From a bacterium (GTDB taxonomy: Bacteria; UBP18; UBA7526), in contig JAUXAI010000005.1 of assembly GCA_030619985.1 (NCBI GenBank), positions 1-40,697 on the forward strand: a stretch of 40,697 nt of DNA, read 5' to 3'. A program made the position numbers and the translations under genes. The notes beneath the pieces are model-generated. The model saw only the letters and a list, made by a program, of their open reading frames with translations, did no database searches and was not told the DNA's origin. The number at the start of each line of letters is the position of its first letter. The stretch's first letter is position 1. This document shows, in pieces, positions 1-8,254 of the stretch.

Positions 1-405
1 AGATTATTCTCTCAAGAAGAGATCAAAGGAAAGACGATTCAGACCGCCGAAGATGTCTATAAATTAATGAGAGCGGAGTTTAAGAATAAGAAGAAGGAAC
101 ACTTCAACCTCGTTCTATTGAATACCAGGAATCAGTTGATCAGGAAGGTATCGGTATCCAAGGGGACCTTGAACGCTAGCCTCATCCATCCTCGAGAGGT
201 CTTCAAGTCCGCCCTTTCTCACTCTGCAGCCTCAGTTATCCTGGTTCATAATCATCCTTCTGGAGATCCCAAACCGAGTGATGATGATATAAAGATTACC
301 AAGAGGCTCATTGAAGCCGGGAAGATAATGGGCATCGAAGTCCATGACCATGTGATTATGGCTGGTGATAGATACACCAGCCTCAAGGCCCAGAAACTCA
401 TTTAG
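1..405 (+). CDS. radC: DNA repair protein RadC / JAB (MPN+) domain, 5' truncated by window edge
   Basis: Frame 1 is open from base 1; 'ILVHNHPSGDPKPSDDDIKIT' JAB metal-binding motif and 'IEVHDHVIMAGDRYTSL'. Confidence 0.93.
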   Translation, partial: RLFSQEEIKGKTIQTAEDVYKLMRAEFKNKKKEHFNLVLLNTRNQLIRKVSVSKGTLNASLIHPREVFKSALSHSAASVILVHNHPSGDPKPSDDDIKITKRLIEAGKIMGIEVHDHVIMAGDRYTSLKAQKLI

Positions 406-417
406 GAGGAATCAAAG

Positions 418-1038
418 ATGGTTGAAGAAAAGAAACCCGAAGAAGAGCTAAAGCCAAAAGAAAAGAAGAAGGAAAAACCTGTGCCAGAGGAAAAACCTGC
501 AACCCTGTCTGCCGACGAGGCAGGCGCAGAGGCCGCAGAGAAACCCGCAAAGCCCGCAGAGGAAAAGAAGCCAAAGGAGGAGATTGAAAAAATTCCAAAA
601 GAAGAAAAACCAGTAGATGCCCCAGAAGAGATACCAAAGCCTCCTGAGAAACCAGAGGAGGAAGTGCCAAAACCAGAAGAGAAACCTACCGAAGCCCCTA
701 AACCAGAGCCTGAAGTAAAGCCAGAAGAAAAACCTAAAGAAGAAAAACCTGTTGAGGCACCAAAAGAAGCACCATCCGTTGAGGAAAAGAAACTACCGGA
801 AGAAAAAGCAAAACCAGAAGAAATTAAAGCACCGGAAGCCAAAGCACCACCAAAGCCCAAAGAGGAAAAGAAGAGAAAGAAAATAAGGAATATGAATCTG
901 GAGGAGATAGAGAAGAAATTAAAAGAGACAGAGGAGAGGATGGGGGGATTACAATCAAAGTATGCCCAGCATCTCCTTCAGAGAAAGGAAGAGCTCCTTA
1001 AAGAACAAAAAAGAAGTAACACGAAAAAACACGAATAA
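418..1038 (+). CDS. Low-complexity Lys/Glu/Pro-rich protein of unknown function
   Basis: ORF with RBS 'aggagg' upstream; KPEEKP-type repeats; short coiled-coil-like C-terminus; contains the 'KPATLSADEAGAE' repeat shared with the 29122 ORF. Confidence 0.6.
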   Translation: MVEEKKPEEELKPKEKKKEKPVPEEKPATLSADEAGAEAAEKPAKPAEEKKPKEEIEKIPKEEKPVDAPEEIPKPPEKPEEEVPKPEEKPTEAPKPEPEVKPEEKPKEEKPVEAPKEAPSVEEKKLPEEKAKPEEIKAPEAKAPPKPKEEKKRKKIRNMNLEEIEKKLKETEERMGGLQSKYAQHLLQRKEELLKEQKRSNTKKHE

Positions 1039-1040
1039 TT

Positions 1041-1206
1041 GGTAGGAAATACGAAATCCTAAGCACGAAATCCTAAGCAAATCCAAAGCACAAATGACCA
1101 AAATCCAAAACACTGTTTAGTCCGACCACCTATAGTGGCCTATAGTGGACGGATTGAATTTTGAACTTAAACATTGTTTAGAATTTTGATATTAGAATTT
1201 TGAATT
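1041..1206. repeat. Degenerate inverted repeat of gaaatcctaagca / tttagaattttga words, copy 1
   Basis: Left half 'gaaatcctaagcaaatccaaagcac', right half 'attgtttagaattttgatattagaattttga'; same family at 2930-3061. Confidence 0.7.
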
Positions 1207-1239
1207 TACCCCCGCAGGGGGGAGGGGAGGTGATAGAAA

Positions 1240-1500
1240 ATGGCAGAGGAGAAAAAGATTGGCGTGGTGACCCACTACTTTGGCAAGATCACTGTGGCCA
1301 TCATCAAGATCGAGGAAGAGGGTCTCAAGGTGGGAGATACTGTTCACTTCAAGGGCCACACCTCAGACTTCACCCAAAAGGTGGAGTCCATGGAACTGGA
1401 GCATAAGACCATTCAGGAGGCCAAGGTGGGAGAGTCTATCGGCATCAAGGTTTCTGAGCATGCCCGAGAAGGGGATGTAGTCTACAAAGTGATAGAATAG
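1240..1500 (+). CDS. Stand-alone EF-Tu domain-2-like (translation elongation factor-like) small protein
   Basis: 'GVVTHYFGKITVAIIKI..LKVGDTVHFKGHTSDFTQKVESMELEHKTIQEAKVGESIGIKV' matches a translation-protein beta-barrel; RBS ggaggtg. Confidence 0.8.
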   Translation: MAEEKKIGVVTHYFGKITVAIIKIEEEGLKVGDTVHFKGHTSDFTQKVESMELEHKTIQEAKVGESIGIKVSEHAREGDVVYKVIE

Positions 1501-1629
1501 TTGACAAGTATACAAGTTAATAAGAAAAACTTATCAACTTGTTAACTTATTAACTTGTCAACTTATCAACTCGTCTCCGCCGAAGGCGGATCTGCCTCTG
1601 GCGGAAACTAACCAAATTCTGTGGTGTCT

Positions 1630-1983
1630 ATGGAGAGAAAAAAGTTTGAGAGATTGGTTCTCAGAGCGCTCGAGGAGTTGCCGGAGAGGTTTCGCAAGAA
1701 ATTGGAGAACATCGAAATCGTGGTTGAAAACAGGCCTCGGACCACTACTCTATCAGAATGTGAAATATCTCCTTCGACTACACTTCTTGGCCTATATCAG
1801 GGGGTGCCTCTGAAGAAGAGGGGCCCTTGGTATGGAAACATATTGCCGGATAAGATAACCATCTATCAGAAACCAATTGAGTCACTCTGTCGTAGTCGGA
1901 GAAAGATAGAGGAACGAGTGCGTGAGGTAGTGAGGCATGAGATCGGCCACTACTTCGGCCTCAAGGAAGAGGAATTGCAATAA
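1630..1983 (+). CDS. Metallopeptidase family protein (HExxH, minimal zincin)
   Basis: 'VRHEIGHYFGL' and 'ITIYQKPIE' typical of the small zincin family. Confidence 0.85.
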   Translation: MERKKFERLVLRALEELPERFRKKLENIEIVVENRPRTTTLSECEISPSTTLLGLYQGVPLKKRGPWYGNILPDKITIYQKPIESLCRSRRKIEERVREVVRHEIGHYFGLKEEELQ

Positions 1984-1994
1984 AGGGGAAGGAG

Positions 1995-2237
1995 GTGAAA
2001 AGGATGGTGACTGGAATGGTGTTGATTCGCCTGTGGGCAGGAAAGGAAAAGACAGCCTTAGACGGAATTAAGGCTGTAGAGGGAGTAAAGGAGATCAAGG
2101 GTGTCTTCGGAAGATGGGATGCTGTGGCTACCATAGAGGCCAGCGATCTCAATGCCTTAGCAGCCCTGGTAGTAGGAAAGATAAGGGCTATTCCGGGAGT
2201 GGCAACCACAGATACCCTGATTACTGCTGAGCTGTGA
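1995..2237 (+). CDS. Lrp/AsnC ligand-binding (RAM) domain protein, stand-alone
   Basis: 'VLIRLWAGKEKTALDGIKAVEGVKEIKGVFGRWDAVATIEASDLNALAALVVGKIRAIPGVATTDTLI'. Confidence 0.85.
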   Translation: MKRMVTGMVLIRLWAGKEKTALDGIKAVEGVKEIKGVFGRWDAVATIEASDLNALAALVVGKIRAIPGVATTDTLITAEL

Positions 2238-2455
2238 GAAGAGGAAGTGGAAGGTCGGGAAGGAAGATAGACTATAGAAAGAATAAGAAGGGCCACAAGC
2301 TCCTCAAGAGATTGGCCTACAAGTATGATCTTGCCCGGAAAAATAGGTCTAATCCGTCGAATCCGTCTTATCCGTCGGATAGACGGACTGACGGATTAAC
2401 GGATGGAGTAAATAGTGGCAAAAAGAGAATTCTCTGCGGGCGGTATCATAGTTAA
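2234..2455 (+). CDS. Small basic hypothetical protein; C-terminal part encoded by an intergenic-type repeat
   Basis: GTGA overlap with upstream gene; N-terminal basic segment; C-terminus 'NPSNPSYPSDRRTDGLTDG' comes from the atccgtc repeat. Confidence 0.4.
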   Translation: MRRGSGRSGRKIDYRKNKKGHKLLKRLAYKYDLARKNRSNPSNPSYPSDRRTDGLTDGVNSGKKRILCGRYHS

Positions 2456-2840
2456 GAAAGACAGAGGAAGACTCAAGATTCTCTTGATCAAGAATGGCTA
2501 TGGAAGATGGACCTGGCCAAAGGGAAATATTGAAAAGAAGGAGTCCAGCGAAGATGCTGCCCTACGAGAGACAAAAGAGGAAACCGGCCTAGAGAAACTC
2601 CGAATGATAAAGAAGATCGACAGAATAAACTACTTCTATCGCCTGCATGGAGATCTAATCTTCAAGACCGTCTATCTCTTTTTGGTTGAAGCAAAGGGAA
2701 GAGAGCCATTAAAGATTCAGGCCTCAGAGATCCGGGATGCTAAGTGGTTCACTCCTGAAGAAGCGCTTGAGACTGTAGCCTATAAAGGCTCAAAAGAGAT
2801 TTTAAAAAAAGCAATTAAAAAAGCAAAAGAGCGCCTGTAG
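2415..2840 (+). CDS. NUDIX hydrolase
   Basis: Nudix box 'GNIEKKESSEDAALRETKEETGL' (GX5EX7REUXEEXGU). Confidence 0.9.
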   Translation: MAKREFSAGGIIVKKDRGRLKILLIKNGYGRWTWPKGNIEKKESSEDAALRETKEETGLEKLRMIKKIDRINYFYRLHGDLIFKTVYLFLVEAKGREPLKIQASEIRDAKWFTPEEALETVAYKGSKEILKKAIKKAKERL

Positions 2841-2906
2841 CTCAGGGGATAGAGCACTAGCCTCCGGAGCTAGGTGTCGGGGGTTCAAATCCCTCCAGGC
2901 GCGCCA
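2831..2906 (+). tRNA. tRNA-Arg(CCG), CCA encoded
   Basis: Cloverleaf: acceptor GCGCCTG/CAGGCGC, D arm GCTC..GAGC, anticodon stem CTAGC-CTCCGGA-GCTAG, T arm GGGGGTTCAAATCCCTC. Confidence 0.93.
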
Positions 2907-2929
2907 TTATGCGGATAATTTTATAAACT

Positions 2930-3061
2930 CTAAATTCGAAATCCGAAGCACTAAACAAATCCAAATGACCAAAATTCAAATGTTCTAAGCGAAATTTGTT
3001 TTGAATTTTGAAAATTAGGATTTAGATATTGTTTAGAATTTCGATATTAGAATTTGGGATT
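2930..3061. repeat. Degenerate inverted repeat, copy 2 of the 1041-1206 family
   Basis: 'aaatccgaagcactaaacaaatccaaatgaccaaaattc' ... 'attgtttagaatttcgatattagaatttgg'. Confidence 0.7.
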
Positions 3062-3083
3062 TCCCGAACTCAGTGAGGGCGAG

Positions 3084-3482
3084 GTGGAATACAAAGACAT
3101 CGGGATGTGTTTCGTCTGTGGCGAGAAGAATGAGAGGGGTTTGAAACTCTCCTTTGAATTCAATAAGGAAAAGAAGAAAATCAAGACCCTCCTTAGGCCT
3201 CAGGAATGGCAGCAGGGCTTTGGGGGAATTGTCCATGGAGGATTCCTGGCTACCTTATTGGATGAGGTCATGGTCAAATTAGCATACGAAATTGGGACTC
3301 CGGCTGTGACTGCAGAGATGAACCTCCGCTTCAAAGAACCAGCAAGAATAGATAAAGATATTATTGTGACTGGTGAAATAATAAAAGAGACCAAGAGAAT
3401 AATCTATACTAAGGCAAATGCTAAATATCGAGAAGGAAATATCGTTGCCGAGGCAGAAGGAAAGTTAGTGAGAGTAAGGTAG
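3084..3482 (+). CDS. PaaI-type hotdog thioesterase
   Basis: 'CFVCGEKNERGLKLSFEF...GFGGIVHGGFLATLLDEVM' hotdog signature; GTG start chosen because the longer TTG start (3054) lies in an intergenic repeat. Confidence 0.85.
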   Translation: MEYKDIGMCFVCGEKNERGLKLSFEFNKEKKKIKTLLRPQEWQQGFGGIVHGGFLATLLDEVMVKLAYEIGTPAVTAEMNLRFKEPARIDKDIIVTGEIIKETKRIIYTKANAKYREGNIVAEAEGKLVRVR

Positions 3483-3512
3483 GGTTCTGCTTTTAGAAAA
3501 GGAGGCAAAAGA

Positions 3513-3758
3513 ATGAAGTTAAAGGTGTGGGCTTTTGGGCTGGCATTGGGAATAGTCTGGGGATTAAGTTTATTTGTTTTAACTCTTATTGGTATTAACA
3601 CTACTTATGCAGATGCTTTCTTAGGTGTCATTGATTCTATCTATCCTTGGTATTCATGGACTGTAGCAGGTGCTTTTGTAGGGTTAGGACTGGGATTCAT
3701 TGACGGCTTCTTGTGCGGGGTAATTGTTGCCTGGATATACAATAGATTCGCTAAATGA
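3513..3758 (+). CDS. Small membrane protein (bacteriophage-holin-like annotation family)
   Basis: Two hydrophobic segments; 'LALGIVWGLSLFVLTLIG...GAFVGLGLGFIDGFLCGVIVAWIYN'. Confidence 0.65.
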   Translation: MKLKVWAFGLALGIVWGLSLFVLTLIGINTTYADAFLGVIDSIYPWYSWTVAGAFVGLGLGFIDGFLCGVIVAWIYNRFAK

Positions 3759-4762
3759 TTATTGAGGTAACGGCACCAACCAGAATGGATTTGGCAGGAG
3801 GGACATTAGATATTTATCCCCTCTATCTCTTTGAAGAGGGAAGCCTCACCGTCAATGTAGCCATTAACCTTTACTCCCAGGTGAAGATAGAGAAGAGAAA
3901 GGATAAGAGGATTCATATCTATTCTGAGGATTTAAGAGAAGAGGTTAAGGCAAAGAATATTGAATCTCTAAAGTATGGAACAGAACTTGATTATCTCATA
4001 CGTATCGTTAAGTTCTTTACCCCTTCCAATATGGGTTTAAATATCACTACCAAGTGTCAGGCACCGAGAGGCTCTGGGGTAGGTGGTTCCTCTTCCTTAG
4101 CATTAGCATTGAGCGCTGGTCTGAATAGACTAAGAAGTAAGAGATATAGTCTAAAGGAACTCATAGATATTGATACCGATTTAGAGGTGCAGAGTATTGG
4201 CACCCCTACCGGAAAGCAGGACTACTATGCTGCTTATTATGGTGGGGTGAATGCCATATGGTATAGGGTAGAGAAGGATAGGATTGAGCCCTTACTTAAA
4301 GGGAGGATGATTAAGAAATTAGAAGAACATCTGATTCTAACCTTTACCGGTAAGCCAAGACGCTCAAGCCTCACCAACTGGCAGGCAGTAAGGGGATACA
4401 TAGATGGTAGAAAGAGTATAGTAGGCAGAATGAAAAGAATTCGCGAAGCAACCCTTAATATGCGAAGGGCCCTCCTGAAAGGCGATTTTAAGAAAGCGGC
4501 AGATGCTTTGCATGAGGAGTGGGGGGCGAGGAAGAGATTGGCAGAAGGAATGGTCACTCCCAAGATAAGGAGAATAATGTCTGTAGCGAAGGAGACCGGA
4601 GCTTGGGCGAGCAAAGTATGTGGTGCTGGAGGTGGGGGTTCAATCGTTACTTTCGTTAAACCTGAGAGAAGGGAAAAGGTTATTAGAGCAATTAAGAAAG
4701 CCGGAGGGAAAATCTTAGACTTCAAGATAGCGAGGAGAGGCCTCAGGATAAAAGAATGGTAA
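3755..4762 (+). CDS. GHMP-family kinase
   Basis: 'APTRMDLAGGTLDIYPL', 'APRGSGVGGSSSLALALSAGL', 'CGAGGGGSIVTF'; ATGA coupling. Confidence 0.88.
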   Translation: MIIEVTAPTRMDLAGGTLDIYPLYLFEEGSLTVNVAINLYSQVKIEKRKDKRIHIYSEDLREEVKAKNIESLKYGTELDYLIRIVKFFTPSNMGLNITTKCQAPRGSGVGGSSSLALALSAGLNRLRSKRYSLKELIDIDTDLEVQSIGTPTGKQDYYAAYYGGVNAIWYRVEKDRIEPLLKGRMIKKLEEHLILTFTGKPRRSSLTNWQAVRGYIDGRKSIVGRMKRIREATLNMRRALLKGDFKKAADALHEEWGARKRLAEGMVTPKIRRIMSVAKETGAWASKVCGAGGGGSIVTFVKPERREKVIRAIKKAGGKILDFKIARRGLRIKEW

Positions 4763-5817
4763 AGACCGGAATTGCCCATCTGCCCTTACATTATGGCAAG
4801 GCCCCTGCCTGGCTAATGGAGAGAATGATAAGATTGGCCCGGGAGATCACCATGGCCATTGTCAGGGAATATGATGCTGAAGAGTTTCTGAAGAGGCTCT
4901 CCGACCCTTACTGGTTTCAGGCCTTCGGCTGCGTCCTAGGATACGATTGGCATTCCTCTGGTCTGACTACTACGGCCTGTGGGGCACTGAAGGCAGGACT
5001 GAAGGATATCGGGGCTGATTTAGGGGTATTCGTTGCTGGGGGAAAGGGGAAGACCTCACGCAAAACACCGGATGAGATTGAATTATTTGGCTCACGGTAT
5101 TATATCAAAAAGAAAGCAAAGGATCTGGTCTATGCCTCCAGGATGGCAGCCAAGGTAGATAATAATGCCCTGCAAGACGGCTATACCCTGTATCACCATA
5201 CCTTTATCTTCACCAAGAAGGGAACCTGGAGCGTCATTCAGCAGGGGATGAACCCCGAGACCCAGTGGGCGAGGAGATACCACTGGCTCTCGACCGATCT
5301 AAAGGACTTCGTCTGTGAACCCCATAAGGCCATTGCCTGTGACCATAGAGGAAGACCTTTAAATATGATTGCCAAGGAGAGTGAGGAAGCGAGGAAGGCG
5401 AGCGCCTTCCTCGCCTGCGAGAAACCACGCTATTTACTCTCTGAATTGAAAAAGGTCAAGACTTTGAATCTCTCACCATATTTTACCTATCATCCCAGAA
5501 GGTTAAACGAGACTCTGGAAAGGGCCTATGCCCGAAGGCCAGAGAACTTCGAAGAGCTCTTAGGGACAAAGGGAGTGGGAGGAAAGACCATAAGGGCCCT
5601 GGCACTACTCTCTGAACTCATCTATAGGAAGAAGCCATCTTGGAGGGACCCAGCGAAGTATAGCTTTGCCCACGGAGGAAAGGATGGCAGGCCCTACCCC
5701 GTAGATAGAAGAGAATACGATCGCTCCATTGAGGTACTAAAAGACGCCTTATCGAGTGCCAAGATAGGAAGAAGTGAAAAACTGAATGCCCTAAAAAGGC
5801 TAAGCTCTTTAGTTTAA
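4756..5817 (+). CDS. DUF763 domain-containing protein
   Basis: '[17 protein letters not shown]', '[23 protein letters not shown]' and '[15 protein letters not shown]' fit the family. Confidence 0.88.
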   Translation: MVKTGIAHLPLHYGKAPAWLMERMIRLAREITMAIVREYDAEEFLKRLSDPYWFQAFGCVLGYDWHSSGLTTTACGALKAGLKDIGADLGVFVAGGKGKTSRKTPDEIELFGSRYYIKKKAKDLVYASRMAAKVDNNALQDGYTLYHHTFIFTKKGTWSVIQQGMNPETQWARRYHWLSTDLKDFVCEPHKAIACDHRGRPLNMIAKESEEARKASAFLACEKPRYLLSELKKVKTLNLSPYFTYHPRRLNETLERAYARRPENFEELLGTKGVGGKTIRALALLSELIYRKKPSWRDPAKYSFAHGGKDGRPYPVDRREYDRSIEVLKDALSSAKIGRSEKLNALKRLSSLV

Positions 5818-5830
5818 AAGGAGGAATACA

Positions 5831-6703
5831 ATGAAGAAATTAAAATTGGGACTGCCCAAGGGAAGCCTGCAGGAGTCGACCATCTCCATCTTTGAGAAGG
5901 CTGGCTACAAGATAAGAGTGGATGAGAGGTCCTATTTTCCCTCTATCGATGATCCAGAGATAGAGTGTATGCTCATCCGGGCCCAGGAGATAGCCAGGTA
6001 CGTCCAGGGTGGGGTGCTTGATTGTGGAATAACGGGAAAGGACTGGATAATGGAGAGCCGGGCAAAGGTCGTTGAAGTGGCAGACCTGGTCTATAGCAAG
6101 AAGGGGATGAGGCCGGTGAAGTGGGTTTTAGCAGTTCCCGTAGCAAGCAAGATAAAATCTGTTAAGGGCTTGAAAGGAAAGTGGATTGCTACAGAGGCCG
6201 TGAATCTTACTGAGGATTATCTAATGAGAAATAAGGTGAAGGCAATAGTTGAATTCTCCTGGGGAGCGACAGAGGTCAAGCCTCCCAGATTGGCGGATGC
6301 CATCGTTGAGATTACAGAAACCGGGGCTTCTCTCAGGGCAAATAATCTCAGGATCGTAGATACCCTTCTAGAATCCACTCCCAGGCTTATTATGAACAAA
6401 AAATCCTATCAGGACAGGTGGAAGAGAAAGAAAGTAGAGAAACTTGCTCTCCTTTTGAGAGGAGCCATCGATGCCTTTGGCAAGGTGGGGCTCATGATGA
6501 ATGTGATGAAGAAAGACCTTGAGAAGATATTAAAGATCCTTCCTGCCCTTCAGAAACCTACCATCTCTCCCTTAAGCGATCCCAGATGGGTGGATGTTAC
6601 TACCATTATTGATGAGAAGGTGGTAAGAGATTTAATCCCTAAACTGAAGGAGGCCGGAGCAACCGGAATCGTGGAGTATCCACTGAATAAGATAATATTG
6701 TAA
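5831..6703 (+). CDS. hisG: ATP phosphoribosyltransferase, long form
   Basis: '[22 protein letters not shown]', '[10 protein letters not shown]', C-terminal regulatory domain-like region; about 290 aa. Confidence 0.93.
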   Translation: MKKLKLGLPKGSLQESTISIFEKAGYKIRVDERSYFPSIDDPEIECMLIRAQEIARYVQGGVLDCGITGKDWIMESRAKVVEVADLVYSKKGMRPVKWVLAVPVASKIKSVKGLKGKWIATEAVNLTEDYLMRNKVKAIVEFSWGATEVKPPRLADAIVEITETGASLRANNLRIVDTLLESTPRLIMNKKSYQDRWKRKKVEKLALLLRGAIDAFGKVGLMMNVMKKDLEKILKILPALQKPTISPLSDPRWVDVTTIIDEKVVRDLIPKLKEAGATGIVEYPLNKIIL

Positions 6704-6814
6704 AAGTAACCAGCGAGATAGGGTTTACGGTTTACGGTGTACGGTTAACGGTAAACAGCGAGGCCAAAGGCCGAGCGGGTAAACTGCAAACCATCCGAGC
6801 AAAGCGAGGATGAG

Positions 6815-6958
6815 GTGAAGAGATTTTTGAAAAAGTTGAGATCGCTTTTCAAGGGGAAAAGATTTTTATGCGATTCCTGCAAGTATGATTATCGAGGTGC
6901 TTGTTCTCGCCCTGAGAGACCGAACGCTACCGAATGCCCAGATTATAAAAGAAGATAA
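6815..6958 (+). CDS. Small 47-aa Cys-rich protein (VKRFLKKLRSLFKGKRFLCDSCKYDYRGACSRPERPNATECPDYKRR)
   Basis: GTG start, 48 codons; CxxC...C...C pattern; not on the ORF track because of its length cutoff. Confidence 0.65.
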   Translation: MKRFLKKLRSLFKGKRFLCDSCKYDYRGACSRPERPNATECPDYKRR

Positions 6959-7155
6959 ACGCGAAAGCGCAAAATTAGATGGAATAGTTGAATTGGGTGG
7001 AATAGTTGAATTAAAATCCAGAATAGAGGTTTACGGTTACGGTGTACGGTTTACGGTAAACGGCGGGCAAATTGAATAATAATTATTCATCAGCGGGGCA
7101 AGTAAAACGCACCGCTCAACAGTTAACTAATACCTACCTAAAAGGAGGGTGAGGG

Positions 7156-7494
7156 ATGATCGAATCCTATTCCTTTGGCTCCATGGTTATTGGTGGTAAG
7201 GAGTATACCTCTGATCTCATCATCTATCCCGATAGAATTCAAAGCTCCTGGTGGAGGATAGAGGGCCACAGGCTGGATATTGAGGATATTAAGGAAATCT
7301 TAGAGGCCAAGCCAGAGGTCCTTGTAGTGGGAACCGGGGCCTCGGGATTAGTAGAGATTCCAGAGGAGACAGAGAGACATATCAAGTCTAAGGGGATAAG
7401 GCTCATTGCCCAGAAGACAGAAGAGGCCTACAAGACATTTAATGCGCTTGCCAAATCAAAGAAGGTCATCGGCGCCTTTCACTTAACCTGCTAA
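7156..7494 (+). CDS. Mth938-like domain (DUF498) protein
   Basis: 'SFGSMVIGGKEYTSDLIIYPDRI..SWWRIEGHRL' and 'VLVVGTGASGLVEI'. Confidence 0.88.
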   Translation: MIESYSFGSMVIGGKEYTSDLIIYPDRIQSSWWRIEGHRLDIEDIKEILEAKPEVLVVGTGASGLVEIPEETERHIKSKGIRLIAQKTEEAYKTFNALAKSKKVIGAFHLTC

Positions 7495-7587
7495 CCGCAA
7501 AGGCGCAAAAAATCCGCCAAAGCGCAAAAATAATTTGGCGTCTTTGTCTTAAACTTTGGCGACTTGGCGTTTGCAAAGGAGGAGAAG

Positions 7588-8202
7588 ATGAAAAAGTTAA
7601 TTCAGTTAGTCTGTTTTGTCTGTTTTGTCAGTTTGGTCTGTTCTTCAATCCAGGCAGAGGAGAAATTGACCACTATGTCCTATGATCAGACGATAACCTC
7701 TTCTCGAGGAGAAGTTATGACCTCTAAGGTCTGGATAAAAGGGAATAATATGAGAATAGAACAGATCGCAAAAGGGGAGAAGATGATCACCCTGATGAAA
7801 GAAGGGGCTATGTACCTATACTATCCCTCCCAGAAGATGGCTATGAAGATGGATATAAGCGCTGGGGCTGGCCAGGGAGGACAGGAGAATCCCAAGGATA
7901 TGATCGAATACCTTAAAAGCGTAAAAGCCAAGCCCCTGGGCCAGGAGAGGATTGATGGGAAACTATGCGATGTCTACCGGATTACCTATCCTCAGACAGG
8001 GGCAAGGGGCAAGGTATGGGTTTGGAGGGGAAAGAAATTCCCCTTAAAATCAGTGATGACTGTTGGTAGCGAGACCATAACTACAAGATACAGAAATATC
8101 CAGATGGGTATTAATATCCCGGACAATTACTTTGAACTTCCTCCGGGGACTCAGATAATGGATATGTCCCAGATGATGCCCGGCGTAATTCCCCAGGAAT
8201 GA
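7588..8202 (+). CDS. Exported LolA/DUF4412-like outer-membrane lipoprotein-sorting type protein
   Basis: Signal peptide; 'SKVWIKGNNMRIEQIAKGEKMITLMKEGAMYLYYPSQKMAMKM..' beta-rich LolA-like pattern. Confidence 0.7.
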   Translation: MKKLIQLVCFVCFVSLVCSSIQAEEKLTTMSYDQTITSSRGEVMTSKVWIKGNNMRIEQIAKGEKMITLMKEGAMYLYYPSQKMAMKMDISAGAGQGGQENPKDMIEYLKSVKAKPLGQERIDGKLCDVYRITYPQTGARGKVWVWRGKKFPLKSVMTVGSETITTRYRNIQMGINIPDNYFELPPGTQIMDMSQMMPGVIPQE

Positions 8203-8254
8203 ACCCCGCACCTTTAGGCAAGGATAAGCAATGAATATTAAAAGGTGCGGGATG
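8199..8254 (+). repeat. MNPAP inverted-repeat element, copy a (arms 8205-8215 / 8241-8251)
   Basis: cccgcaccttt / aaaggtgcggg, 3' arm abuts ATG of M23 gene. Confidence 0.85.

Noticed and set aside
402-860. Minus-strand ORFs 398-670 and 402-860
   Set aside because: Antisense shadow of the low-complexity K/E/P-rich plus-strand gene; Ser/Gly/Phe-rich composition is the complement artefact.
3513-3758. Holin-like protein as evidence for a prophage
   Set aside because: No other phage genes nearby; the small TM protein is ATGA-coupled to a GHMP kinase, so a phage origin is unsupported.
4237-4779. 180-aa minus-strand ORF
   Set aside because: Fully antisense to the GHMP kinase; no recognisable domain.
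6885-7079. Plus-strand ORF MIIEVLVLALRD...
   Set aside because: Wrong frame relative to the Cys-rich ORF 6815-6958; tail runs through a repeat array.
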